NCBI GenBank assembly: GCA_021770005.1
Contig: JAETRV010000019.1
Coordinates: 19,576 to 83,575, forward strand
DNA from: Anaerotruncus sp.
GTDB taxonomy: Bacteria; Bacillota; Clostridia; Oscillospirales; Ruminococcaceae
Length of the DNA stretch: 64,000 nucleotides
Direction of reading: 5' to 3'
The notes under the pieces: generated by a model
Database searches by the model: none
What the model was told of the DNA's origin: nothing
Seen by the model: only the letters and a program-made list of their open reading frames with translations
Part shown: piece after piece, positions 51,737 through 60,383 of the stretch
Numbering within the stretch: the first letter of the stretch is position 1
Layout of the letters: each line of letters opens with the position of its first letter
Program-made: the position numbers and the translations under genes

Positions 51737-52939
51737 ATGAAAGAAACATTCAAACTGGTAAGCAGAGAACACAACGAAAAAGGCTGCGACCTCAGTTTCC
51801 TGAGCAGGCAGGAGGCCGTAAAGATACAGAATTTTCACAAGAGCTTCCCAATGTACGACCCCACGCCGCTGGCGAAACTGCCCGAAACTGCGGCCTGCCT
51901 GGGGTTGGGCGAGATGTACGTCAAGGACGAGTCCTACCGGTTCGGCCTGAACGCGTTCAAGGTGCTGGGCGGCAGCTACGCCGTCGGACATTACCTCGCG
52001 GAAAAGCTGGGTAAGGAAATCTCCGAGGTGGATTATCAGATGCTTACCTCGGACGAGGTGCGGCAGCAGCTCGGGGAGATCACCTTTGTAACCGCCACAG
52101 ACGGCAACCACGGGCGCGGAGTTGCCTGGGCAGCCCGGCAGTTCGGCCAGAAAGCAGTGGTCTATATGCCAAAGGGAAGCGCGGCCGAGCGGCTGGCCAA
52201 CATTCAGGCCGAGGGGGCTGAGGCTTCGATCACCGAGCTGAACTATGACGATGCGGTCCGGCTGGCCAACCGCCAGGCCGAAGAAAAAGGCTGGGTGATG
52301 GTGCAGGATACCGCATGGGAAGGATATGAAGATATCCCCACCTGGATCATGCAGGGCTACGGCACGATGGGGCTGGAAGCTTACGAGCAGCTTCCCCAGA
52401 TGCCCACCCACATCTTTCTTCAGGCGGGTGTCGGCTCGATGGCAGGCGCAGTGACCGGACTGTTCGCGGCCTGCTGCGGCAAAGACCGCCCGATCATCAC
52501 GATTGTGGAGCCGGAGAAAGCGAACTGCCTCTATCGGACAGCAGAAGCGAACGACGGGCAGCGCCACTTTGTAACCGGCGATATGAACACCATCATGGCG
52601 GGGCTGGCCTGCGGGGAGCCTTGCAGCATCGGCTGGAATATCCTCGCGGACTATGCGGATCATTTCATCTCCTGCCCCGATTATGTGGCGGCGAAGGGGA
52701 TGCGGATTCTCGGCAACCCGGCGGGCAAGGATGACCGCGTGGTATCCGGGGAGAGCGGCGCGGCCTCGTTCGGCTGTGTGGCGGAGATCATGACCAACCC
52801 GGAGCTCGCCTGGATGAAGGAAAAACTGGGTCTGAACGAAACCTCCCGCGTCCTGTTCTTCAGTACCGAAGGGGATACCGACCGGGAAAATTATAAAGCA
52901 GTCGTGTGGGATGGGAAGTACCCCAGCAAAGCATTTTAA
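51737..52939 (+). CDS. dpaL: Diaminopropionate ammonia-lyase
   Basis: 400 residues from the ATG at 51737, 10 bases after AAAGGG. This PLP enzyme converts 2,3-diaminopropionate to pyruvate and two ammonia through an aminoacrylate intermediate. PLP-lysine motif FGLNAFKVLGG (Lys about 75), ATDGNHGRGVAWAARQFGQ and the Gly-rich phosphate loop QAGVGSMAGAVTG match DpaL/YgeX. It is first in an operon driven by the sigma-54 promoter at 51684. In E. coli ygeX is also next to ygeY, as here. Confidence 0.93.
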   Translation: MKETFKLVSREHNEKGCDLSFLSRQEAVKIQNFHKSFPMYDPTPLAKLPETAACLGLGEMYVKDESYRFGLNAFKVLGGSYAVGHYLAEKLGKEISEVDYQMLTSDEVRQQLGEITFVTATDGNHGRGVAWAARQFGQKAVVYMPKGSAAERLANIQAEGAEASITELNYDDAVRLANRQAEEKGWVMVQDTAWEGYEDIPTWIMQGYGTMGLEAYEQLPQMPTHIFLQAGVGSMAGAVTGLFAACCGKDRPIITIVEPEKANCLYRTAEANDGQRHFVTGDMNTIMAGLACGEPCSIGWNILADYADHFISCPDYVAAKGMRILGNPAGKDDRVVSGESGAASFGCVAEIMTNPELAWMKEKLGLNETSRVLFFSTEGDTDRENYKAVVWDGKYPSKAF

Positions 52940-53014
52940 CCGTTTGAAAGTCAGACACCCATACGCGGGACCGCTGGCCGGTTCTGTGTTGAGAATATAT
53001 AGGAGGTAAGGTCA

Positions 53015-54199
53015 ATGTTGAACAAAGAGAGACAAGAGCAGGTCGTAGCACTGTGCCAGAAGCTGATCCAGCAGCAGAGCTATTCTGGTCACGAGGACGG
53101 GGTGGTTGCGGAGCTGTCCGCGCAGATGAAGGCGGAGGGCTTCGATTCGGTCACGGTAGACCGGTACGGCAACATCATCGGATGCATCAAGGGCAACCGT
53201 CCGGGGAAAAAGATCCTCTTTGACGGGCACATCGACACTGTCCCGGTGGGGGACGAGACCGAGTGGACCTATCCTCCGTTCGCGGCAGAGATTCACGACG
53301 GCAAAATCTACGGCCGCGGGACCAGCGATATGAAAGGCGCAGTGGCCGGCTTTGTGACAGCGGCTGCGGCATTTGCCAAGGACACTGGGAAGGACTTCGC
53401 AGGCGAAATCTATGTAGCGGGCGTTGTGCATGAGGAGTGCTTCGAGGGCGTAGCCGCGAGGGAGATCAGCAAAGCGGTACAGCCTGACTATGTGGTGATT
53501 GGAGAGGCGTCCCAGCTCAATATCAAGATCGGTCAGCGGGGCCGCGGAGAGATCGTTGTTGAGACGTTCGGAAAACCCTGCCACTCCGCAAACCCGGAAA
53601 AGGGTATCAACGCGGTCTACAAGATGGCCAAGGTGATCGAGGCGATCCGTACGCTCGAGCCGACCCACCATCCGGTTCTGGGAGACGGTATCCTCGAGCT
53701 GACCGACATCAAGTCGGCGCCGTATCCGGGCGCGTCGGTGGTTCCCGAGTACTGCCGGGCAACCTATGACCGCCGTCTGCTGGTGGGCGAGACCAAAGAG
53801 AGCGTGTTGGAGCCGATCCAGAAGCTGCTCGATAAGCTGATGGCGGACGACCCGCAGCTCAAAGCCAAGGTTTCCTACGCGGTAGGCAAGGAGCTTTGCC
53901 ATACCGGCGCAGAGATCACCGGCGAGCGGTTCTTCCCGGGCTGGCTCTACGACGAGAACGACGCATTCGTACAGGATGTGAAAAAACAGCTCGAAGGCAT
54001 GGGCTACCAGCCGGAGATCACCCAGTACAACTTCTGCACCAACGGCAGCCACTATGCGGGCGAGGCGCAGATTAAAACATTCGGCCTTGGCCCCTCCAAG
54101 GAAAACCTGGCCCATACGGTCAACGAGTACATCGAGATCGACCAGCTGGTGAAGGTCACCGACTGCTATTATGGCGTGATGCAGGCGCTTTTGAAATAA
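53015..54199 (+). CDS. YgeY-type M20 metallohydrolase
   Basis: 394 residues. M20 peptidase/deacylase fold with two-metal ligands: FDGHIDTVPVG, the GRGTSDMKGA Asp, EEC (about 150) and GEASQLNIKIGQRGRGE. Length and neighbour match YgeY, annotated as a selenium-metabolism-linked hydrolase, but no selenium genes are visible in this window. A plausible job is releasing free amino acids from acylated or dipeptide substrates for the operon; the substrate is unproven. An AGGAGG site sets the start. Confidence 0.87.
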   Translation: MLNKERQEQVVALCQKLIQQQSYSGHEDGVVAELSAQMKAEGFDSVTVDRYGNIIGCIKGNRPGKKILFDGHIDTVPVGDETEWTYPPFAAEIHDGKIYGRGTSDMKGAVAGFVTAAAAFAKDTGKDFAGEIYVAGVVHEECFEGVAAREISKAVQPDYVVIGEASQLNIKIGQRGRGEIVVETFGKPCHSANPEKGINAVYKMAKVIEAIRTLEPTHHPVLGDGILELTDIKSAPYPGASVVPEYCRATYDRRLLVGETKESVLEPIQKLLDKLMADDPQLKAKVSYAVGKELCHTGAEITGERFFPGWLYDENDAFVQDVKKQLEGMGYQPEITQYNFCTNGSHYAGEAQIKTFGLGPSKENLAHTVNEYIEIDQLVKVTDCYYGVMQALLK

Positions 54200-54285
54200 G
54201 AGCGGGTTTGAGGGGCTTTGAACCTGTATGCAAAACCGGCATACCCGATTCTGGATACAGGTTCTTTTGAGAAAGGGGTAACAGT

Positions 54286-55761
54286 ATGAGCAGCAAACAG
54301 ACAACGGCATTGATTATCATATTCATCTATATGGCGCTGACAATCGTGCTTGGCCTGGTGGTTTCCAAACGGAAACAGGCCAAGCTCTCGGAGAAGCAGA
54401 GCAATGAGGACTTCCTGATGGCGGGAAAATCCCTCGGCCCACTGGTGCTGGCGGGCACCCTCTTCGCGGCGAACACCGGCGGCGCCAGCACAACCGGTAT
54501 TGCCACCAACGTATTCAGCTATGGGCTTTCCGCCTGCTGGTATGTGGTCGCGGCAGGAATCGGGTTCATCCTGGTTTCGTTCATCGCGCCCTACTTCCGG
54601 AAAGCACAGGCCAGCACTGTACCGCAGATCATCAGCAAGCGGTACGGCAAAGCATCCCATATCTTTACAGCATTCACCTCGATTGCGGCCCTGTTCATGG
54701 CAACCGGTGCGCAGATCATCGCGACTGCGTCGATCATCAACGTGGTCACCGGCCTTGACTTCAACACAGCGGCCATCATCATCACCATCGTGGTCATCAT
54801 CTATACGATGGTGGGCGGCTTCCAGTCGGTGGCGGCGGCAAACCTGATGCACGTCCTGTTTATCACCGTTGGTATGACCATCGCGATGTTCGTCATGGTC
54901 AACAGCCCCGAGGTTGGCGGTATGTCGAACCTGTTCGCACACGCCAAAGAGATCACCGACGCGAACGGCGCGAACATGAACCTGCTCAGCATGACCAAGA
55001 TCGGCGTCCCGACTGTAATCGGCTACATCGCCATGTATTTCATGACCTTCCCCACCGGCCAGGAGATCGTACAGACCTACTGCTCCGCGAAGGACGGCGC
55101 GTCCGCAAAACTCGGCTCTCTGATTGCAGGCGTCCTCTCGGCAGTCTATGCGGTGGTTCCGGCGCTGATCGGCCTGATGGCATACACCTTCATCGACGGT
55201 TATGCAGCCAGCTCCCAGAAAAACGCACTCGCGGACGCAACCATGCGTTTTGCCCCGGCGGTGGTAGCAGGTATCGTGCTTGCGGCGGTCGTGGCGGCAA
55301 CCATGAGCTCCGCTTCGGGCAATATGATCGGTACGGCGACTATGTTCACCAACGATATCTACCGCCCCTATATCAATGGAGGCAAGCAGGATGACCAGAA
55401 GGAAATCTGGATTTCCAGAGTGGTCATGGTGGTCGTAGGCGGTGTCGGTCTGACCGTTGCGCTGACCGCTTCCAACATCATCAGCGTCATGATGGGTGCA
55501 TTCGCCCTGCGCAGCGCTGGCCCATTCGCGGCATTTATCTGCGGCCTGTTCTATAAGGATGTAACCCAGCGTGCAGGCTTTATCTCGATCGTAGCGGGCA
55601 CCTTGGTTGCAGCAGTCTGGATTTATGTGCTGAATACCCCGTGGGGCCTCAGCGCGATGGTGCCGGGCGGCCTGGTTGCCCTGGCGGTGATCTTCGCAGT
55701 CTCCAAGATCGAGCGCGCAAACGGCGTACCGGCAGCACCGGAAATCCAGCTCGAGGACTAA
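54286..55761 (+). CDS. Sodium:solute symporter (SSS family)
   Basis: 491 residues with about 13 hydrophobic helices. SNEDFLMAGKSLGPLVLAGT near the N-terminus and ATMSSASGNMIGTATMFTND late in the protein (Na+ site region) are SSS signatures. The substrate is presumably the compound degraded by the surrounding enzymes, such as an acylated or D-amino acid; the sequence alone does not show it. It is separated from the aminoacylase gene by repeat R7. Confidence 0.9.
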   Translation: MSSKQTTALIIIFIYMALTIVLGLVVSKRKQAKLSEKQSNEDFLMAGKSLGPLVLAGTLFAANTGGASTTGIATNVFSYGLSACWYVVAAGIGFILVSFIAPYFRKAQASTVPQIISKRYGKASHIFTAFTSIAALFMATGAQIIATASIINVVTGLDFNTAAIIITIVVIIYTMVGGFQSVAAANLMHVLFITVGMTIAMFVMVNSPEVGGMSNLFAHAKEITDANGANMNLLSMTKIGVPTVIGYIAMYFMTFPTGQEIVQTYCSAKDGASAKLGSLIAGVLSAVYAVVPALIGLMAYTFIDGYAASSQKNALADATMRFAPAVVAGIVLAAVVAATMSSASGNMIGTATMFTNDIYRPYINGGKQDDQKEIWISRVVMVVVGGVGLTVALTASNIISVMMGAFALRSAGPFAAFICGLFYKDVTQRAGFISIVAGTLVAAVWIYVLNTPWGLSAMVPGGLVALAVIFAVSKIERANGVPAAPEIQLED

Positions 55762-55794
55762 AACGTTTTAACGAACGAAAAGTCTTAACAAACC

Positions 55795-56017
55795 AAAAGT
55801 TTCGTCCACCTTTTCAAAGGTGGAGGGGTCGAGGGGCAGCGCCCCTCGCCGCCGCGCGCACTGCAAGCCGCCGCGCAGCGTTTCGGAGCGCAACCGCCGC
55901 AGGCGGCTCTTAGCGCGGAGATGCGGCGGAACACCTTATCCTGAGAAGCGTATTTTGGGGTGAATTGACGCCCACAGGGCGGCAAGAGGGGCTTTTTACA
56001 AGAAAAAAAGCCCCTCC
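55795..56017. repeat. Mosaic intergenic repeat, copy R7 inside the dpaL operon
   Basis: Contains GCCGCCGCGCGCACTGCAAG, GCGTTTCGGAGCGCAACCGC, CTTATCCTGAGAAGCGTATT, GGGCGGCAAGAGGGGC and an AAAGCCCC end, nearly identical to R4 over these blocks. The terminal AGAGCCT inverted repeats are missing. It fills most of the 55762-56095 gap. Confidence 0.85.
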
Positions 56018-56095
56018 CTAAAAACGCACCAGGACAACAACAACCGAACCATACATCAAGATCAACGATAGATTTAAGACAGGAGGAGCATCGGG

Positions 56096-57700
56096 ATGAA
56101 AAAACTGATTCAAGGCGGACTTGTCATCGACGGAACCCAGAAAGCAGGCTTCAAAGCGGATGTACTGGTGGAGAACGATCGGATTGCCAAGATCGGCTCG
56201 ATCGAGCCGGACGGTTCGATGGAGGTGATCGACGCAAGCGGGCTGGTGGTCGCGCCGGGCTTTATCGACACCCACAGCCACAGCGACCTCGAGGTATTGA
56301 TTAACCCTGAAATCCAGCCCAAGGTCATGCAGGGCATCACCACCGAGATTCTCGGTCAGGACGGGATCTCCATGTCGCCGCTGCCGAAACAGTACATCAG
56401 CCCCTGGCGGAAAAATCTGGCCGGTCTGGATGGGGATAGCGACGCGATCGACTGGAACTACGAGACCACCGAGGGCTATCTGAAGATGGTGGAAGCCGCA
56501 AAACCGGGCCTGAACGAGTGCTATCTGGTCCCCCACGGCAACATCCGTATGGAGGCTATGGGCCTGGAAAATCGCCTGCCCAACGAGGAAGAGCTGGAGA
56601 AGATGCGCCAGATCACCCGCCGGGAGATGGAAGCGGGCGCGATCGGCCTGTCCACCGGCTTGATCTATATGCCTTGCGCCTATTCCGAGTCAAAAGAGAT
56701 CATCGAAATGTGCAAAGTTGTGGCTGAATACGATGGCCGGTTCGTTATCCACCAGCGGAGCGAGGCAGACACCATCCTCGATTCGATGAAAGAGGTCATC
56801 ACCATCGGGCGCGAATCGGGCGTCAAGATCCACTATTCGCACTTCAAGGTATGCGGCAAGAAAAACTGGGATAAGATCGACGATGTGATCCGTCTGTTGG
56901 AGCAAGCGAAGGCAGAGGGAATCGACGTCTCGTTCGACCAGTATCCCTATGTGGCGGGCAGCACCATGCTGGGCGTCATCCTGCCGCCCTGGGTACACGA
57001 CGGCGGTACCGATAAGGTGCTTGAGCGTCTGGCGGATAAGGAACTGCGCAAAAAGATGGTCTACGACATCGAACACGGCATCCCTGGCTGGGACAACTTC
57101 GTAGAGTTCGCCGGTCTGGACCAGATTTTCGTAACCAGCGTCAAGACCGAAAAGAACCAGGACGCGGTTGGCCTGAGCCTGACCCAACTGGGCGAGCTGC
57201 GCGGCACCGACCCGTATACAGCGACCTTTGACCTCCTCTACGAGGAAGAGAATGCGGTTGGTATGGTCGATTTTTACGGCACAGAGGAGCATGTTCAGCT
57301 GTTCATGAAACGGCCCGAGATGAATGCCTGCACCGACGGCTTGCTGGGCGGCAAACCGCACCCGCGTGTATACGGCGCATTCCCCCGCATCCTGGGAAAA
57401 TATGTGCGTGAGGACAAGGCGCTGACCCTCGAAGAGGCCATCTACAAGATGACCAAAAAACCGGCGATGACCTTCAACATGACCGACCGCGGCGAGATTC
57501 GTGAGGGCGCTTATGCGGATCTATGCATCTTCAACCCGGAAACTGTCATCGACAAAGGCACCTTCACCGACCCGATCCAGTATCCCGAGGGGATTGTGCA
57601 TGTCATGGTCAACGGCGAGCTGGCGGTCAAAGACGGTAAACACACCGGCACCCGCAACGGCGTTGTCCTGAAAAAGAAAGGGAAAGAGGTCGTGAAATAA
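56096..57700 (+). CDS. D-aminoacylase / N-acyl-D-amino-acid deacylase
   Basis: 534 residues, amidohydrolase superfamily. Metal-binding HSHSDLEV (about 60-67), VIHQRSEAD and a C-terminal YADLCIFNPETV fit D-aminoacylase, which frees D-amino acids from N-acyl derivatives. The start follows GGAGGAG. Its stop overlaps the ridA start (TAATG), so the two are translationally coupled. No separate promoter is visible in the 80 bases between the repeat and the gene, so it may depend on read-through. Confidence 0.9.
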   Translation: MKKLIQGGLVIDGTQKAGFKADVLVENDRIAKIGSIEPDGSMEVIDASGLVVAPGFIDTHSHSDLEVLINPEIQPKVMQGITTEILGQDGISMSPLPKQYISPWRKNLAGLDGDSDAIDWNYETTEGYLKMVEAAKPGLNECYLVPHGNIRMEAMGLENRLPNEEELEKMRQITRREMEAGAIGLSTGLIYMPCAYSESKEIIEMCKVVAEYDGRFVIHQRSEADTILDSMKEVITIGRESGVKIHYSHFKVCGKKNWDKIDDVIRLLEQAKAEGIDVSFDQYPYVAGSTMLGVILPPWVHDGGTDKVLERLADKELRKKMVYDIEHGIPGWDNFVEFAGLDQIFVTSVKTEKNQDAVGLSLTQLGELRGTDPYTATFDLLYEEENAVGMVDFYGTEEHVQLFMKRPEMNACTDGLLGGKPHPRVYGAFPRILGKYVREDKALTLEEAIYKMTKKPAMTFNMTDRGEIREGAYADLCIFNPETVIDKGTFTDPIQYPEGIVHVMVNGELAVKDGKHTGTRNGVVLKKKGKEVVK

Positions 57701-58077
57701 TGGAGAAGCAGGTCATTGCAACCACCAACGCACCCGGCGCAGTAGGGCCTTATGTGCAGGCTACCAAGCTGGACAATATCATTTACTGCTCTGGTCAACT
57801 GGGCATCAACCCGGCAGAGGGCAAACTGGCGGCTACAGTGGAGGAGCAGGCGCACTGCTCGATGAAAAATCTGGGTGCCATCCTGAAGGAAGCGGGCAGC
57901 GATTATACCAAGATTTTGAAAACCACCATCTTCCTAACCGACATGAACGACTTTGCCGCAGTCAACGAGGTTTACAAGTCCTATTTTGACGGCCAGTATC
58001 CTGCCCGCTCCTGCGTGCAGGTGGCGAAGCTCCCATTGGGCGGGCTGGTAGAGGTCGAGTGCATCGCCTCCTTATAA
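57700..58077 (+). CDS. RidA-family enamine/imine deaminase
   Basis: 125 residues, full RidA length. GPYVQATKLDNIIYCSGQLG at the N-terminus and the C-terminal YPARSCVQVAKLPLGGLVEVECIA, including the catalytic-type Arg and the terminal Glu, are conserved. RidA hydrolyses reactive 2-aminoacrylate to pyruvate. Because DpaL chemistry passes through aminoacrylate, its place in this operon makes direct sense. Confidence 0.92.
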   Translation: MEKQVIATTNAPGAVGPYVQATKLDNIIYCSGQLGINPAEGKLAATVEEQAHCSMKNLGAILKEAGSDYTKILKTTIFLTDMNDFAAVNEVYKSYFDGQYPARSCVQVAKLPLGGLVEVECIASL

Positions 58078-58112
58078 ACAGAACGAACAAATCCGTCGGG
58101 ATAGAAACTCCC

Positions 58113-58152
58113 CCAAAAAGGATTGCTGGTCTTGCGGCAATCCTTTTTGGTT
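58113..58152 (+). terminator. Terminator of the dpaL-ridA operon
   Basis: AAAAAGGATTGC pairs with GCAATCCTTTTT around a loop of about 10 bases. Confidence 0.88.
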
Positions 58153-58232
58153 TCTATTCCACTGCTGGCTTTTTCACAATGCATGGCCAATTTTACTGCT
58201 GATACTGATGATGCTATAGAGAGGTGTAGTGA

Positions 58233-58685
58233 ATGAAAACTTTTGCCCAACAGTTGAGGAATGCAATGAACGAGGCCCACTTGAATCAGACCACGCTTGC
58301 CGCTATGGCTGATATATCCAACGGCGCATTAAGCGGCTACCTATCCGGCAAAATGATCCCGCCCCAAAAGAAGCAACAGCAGATTGCCCTTGCTCTGGGA
58401 AAGCCCTCCGACTTCTTTCTGATTCGCGAGGTTGATACGGGGATCGCCGAAGATGGAGGTTTCAAGCTTTCGGTGAAAACAGCGGCGTCCCTGATGGGTA
58501 TCAATGAGAGTACCTTGCGGATAGGCTTACAAAATGGGGTATTCCCCTTTGGATATGCAATTAAAACGGGAAGGGGCACCAAAGGAATTCGGTACACCTA
58601 TTGGATTAGCCGGATTAGGTTTACCCAGGAAACGGGAATTCCGGTTCCAATGAAAGGAGAGGGGCAACCCAATGCATTCATTTGA
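58233..58685 (+). CDS. XRE-type regulator with second DNA-binding-like domain
   Basis: 150 residues. The N-terminal XRE helix-turn-helix (about 5-60: NQTTLAAMADISNGALSGYL) is followed by a second region (about 80-130) beginning LSVKTAASLMGINESTLR, which resembles an excisionase/MerR-type fold. This two-domain form is common in prophages and conjugative elements. Just downstream, an oppositely oriented decayed frame overlaps its stop, so it may be a leftover of a lost element. A TATAGA at about 58215 could be a -10, with a weak -35. Confidence 0.8.
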   Translation: MKTFAQQLRNAMNEAHLNQTTLAAMADISNGALSGYLSGKMIPPQKKQQQIALALGKPSDFFLIREVDTGIAEDGGFKLSVKTAASLMGINESTLRIGLQNGVFPFGYAIKTGRGTKGIRYTYWISRIRFTQETGIPVPMKGEGQPNAFI

Positions 58686-58935
58686 GCGCAACAGGTTCAC
58701 ATGCGGCCGAGCCGACAACGGTGGACTCCCGCTCCAGGGTGATTTTACGTCTCGGGTATACGTGATATCCGGCTTCCCCGTGATTGGGCGACGGGTATAT
58801 CATGATCTCTGTGACACGCATAGGATTCCATAGGCTTTTGGGGTGCCAGTCCGGGGAGGTTATAACGTATGTATCTGATGGTATATCAGGAAAATAGTCA
58901 GGCGAAAACCGATGGATTCCCTGTTATCCGTGTGT
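58678..58935 (-). pseudogene. Decayed reading frame, unknown, tail-to-tail with the XRE gene
   Basis: An 85-codon minus-strand frame, closed by a stop at 58936-58938 with no start codon near its beginning. Its conceptual sequence (DNRESIGFSPDYFPDIPSDT near the N-terminus, YVITSPDWHP, MIYPSPNHGEAGYHVYPRRK, ending VGSAACEPVALK) looks like real protein rather than noise. Only 48 codons remain if the internal ATG at 58821 is used. Its stop overlaps the end of the XRE gene. I do not recognise the family. Confidence 0.5.
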
Positions 58936-58978
58936 TACTGCTACCCCGCTTTTCGGTAGTTTTGGCTGCTCAAAAAAT

Positions 58979-59012
58979 TCGTCGAAGCCTTGAATTTAAG
59001 GCTTCGATGGGC
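58979..59012 (-). terminator. Perfect hairpin, terminator-like on the minus strand
   Basis: TCGAAGCCTT pairs perfectly with AAGGCTTCGA. On the minus strand the stem is followed within 4 bases by TTTTTT. The plus-strand side has no T tract. No minus-strand gene directly to the right uses it, so it may be a relic or protect the decayed region from antisense transcription. Confidence 0.6.
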
Positions 59013-59013
59013 A

Positions 59014-59042
59014 TTGAAAGTTGAGCAAATCTGTGCTAAAAT
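59014..59042 (+). promoter_or_regulatory. Sigma-A promoter of the aminotransferase-trpS pair
   Basis: TTGAAA (59014-59019) and TAAAAT (59037-59042), 17-base spacer, about 120 bases upstream of the chosen start. Between 58936 and this promoter I see only the hairpin above. Confidence 0.75.
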
Positions 59043-59161
59043 AAATTCTACCAATATTCTGTCTGCGCAGAACCTGCTCATCCGCTTTCTATATAGGGGC
59101 TGTTTGCCGGTTTCCAGCAAGCCCCCAGTCCAGCCATTTGGCAGAAAGGTCGTATATCACT

Positions 59162-60355
59162 ATGGTCTATCAATTCTCCGATAGGATGGCAACCCTGCAG
59201 CCCTCCCTGATCCGGGAAATCCTCAAATCCACCTCCGATCCGTCGGTCATCTCGTTCGCTGCGGGAAATCCCGCCCCGGATGCGTTTCCAGTCGCGGATG
59301 TCCAGCGGATCGCGGCGGAAATCCTCGCCGAACAGCCGATCATGGCCCTGCAATATTCGGTCACCGAGGGCTATACGCCTCTGCGTGATGCCTGTAAAAA
59401 ACTCCTCGAAACCCACTACGGCATCCCGATGCGGGATAATGAACTGATTATCATTTCGGGTGCACAGCAGGGCGCTGACCTCACCGCCAAAGCGTTGGTC
59501 AACGAGGGGGATACCGTCCTCTGTGAAGATCCGTCGTTCATCGGGTGCCTCAACTGCTTCCGTTCCTACAACTGTAATCTTGTCGGGGTCGAGATGGAGC
59601 CGGACGGGGTCAATCTGGAAAAACTCGAGCAGGCCATGCGGGAACAGCCCAAGGTCAAGCTCTTCTATATGATCCCCAACTTCCAGAACCCGTCTGGGAT
59701 CACCACCTCTCTCGAAAAACGCAAAGCGGTCCTTCAGCTTGCAGAAAAATATAACGTCCTCGTGCTTGAGGACAATCCATATGGCGATCTACGCTGCTCC
59801 GGCGAGCCGGTGCCCAGCATCAAATCGTTCGACGAAAATGGCGCGGTAATCTATGTCGGCAGCTTCTCCAAGCTGCTTGCGCCTGGGATCCGGGTCGGGT
59901 TTGTCGCCGCCCCCAAGCCGCTGATCGCCAAAATGACGGTTGGTAAACAATGCTCGGACGTACATACCAATATGCTTGCCCAGATGATCTGTGAGCGCTG
60001 GCTCACCACCTGTGATGTGGAAGCGCATATCCGTAAAATTCAGGAGATTTATAAACGCAAATGCAGCCTGATGCTTGACTGCATCAAAAAGGAATTTTCC
60101 CCGGCAGTTTCCTACACGGTGCCGGAGGGCGGTCTGTTTGTCTGGTGCACCCTGCCGGAAGGGGCCGACATGATGGCATTCTGTAACCAGGCGGTCGAGA
60201 AAAAGGTTGCGATTGTACCGGGTTCGGCATTCCTCGCCGATCAGACCGATCCCTGCCGCGCGTTCCGTCTCAACTTCTCCACCCCCACCGATCAGGCCAT
60301 CGTCAAGGGGATCGGGATTCTCGGACAGCTCACCCGCGAATGGTATCCCGCCTGA
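59162..60355 (+). CDS. PLP-dependent aminotransferase (class I/II, 2-aminoadipate type)
   Basis: 397 residues. ISFAAGNPAPDAFP at the N-terminus, NFQNPSGITTSLEKR, LEDNPYGDLR and the PLP-lysine motif VGSFSKLLAPGIRVG (Lys about 237) match fold-I aminotransferases of the MocR/LysN/KAT group. No helix-turn-helix is fused, so it is the enzyme alone. The amino donor is not predictable; aromatic or 2-aminoadipate-type substrates are common. The next gene, trpS, is 28 bases away and probably co-transcribed. Confidence 0.88.
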   Translation: MVYQFSDRMATLQPSLIREILKSTSDPSVISFAAGNPAPDAFPVADVQRIAAEILAEQPIMALQYSVTEGYTPLRDACKKLLETHYGIPMRDNELIIISGAQQGADLTAKALVNEGDTVLCEDPSFIGCLNCFRSYNCNLVGVEMEPDGVNLEKLEQAMREQPKVKLFYMIPNFQNPSGITTSLEKRKAVLQLAEKYNVLVLEDNPYGDLRCSGEPVPSIKSFDENGAVIYVGSFSKLLAPGIRVGFVAAPKPLIAKMTVGKQCSDVHTNMLAQMICERWLTTCDVEAHIRKIQEIYKRKCSLMLDCIKKEFSPAVSYTVPEGGLFVWCTLPEGADMMAFCNQAVEKKVAIVPGSAFLADQTDPCRAFRLNFSTPTDQAIVKGIGILGQLTREWYPA

Positions 60356-60383
60356 CCGATTTCAACGCGAAAGGAAGATTGTC

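Noticed and set aside
56016..56095. Second sigma-54 or sigma-A promoter for the D-aminoacylase gene
   Set aside because: No GG-N10-GC pair in a TTGC context and no -35/-10 pair at acceptable spacing could be found.
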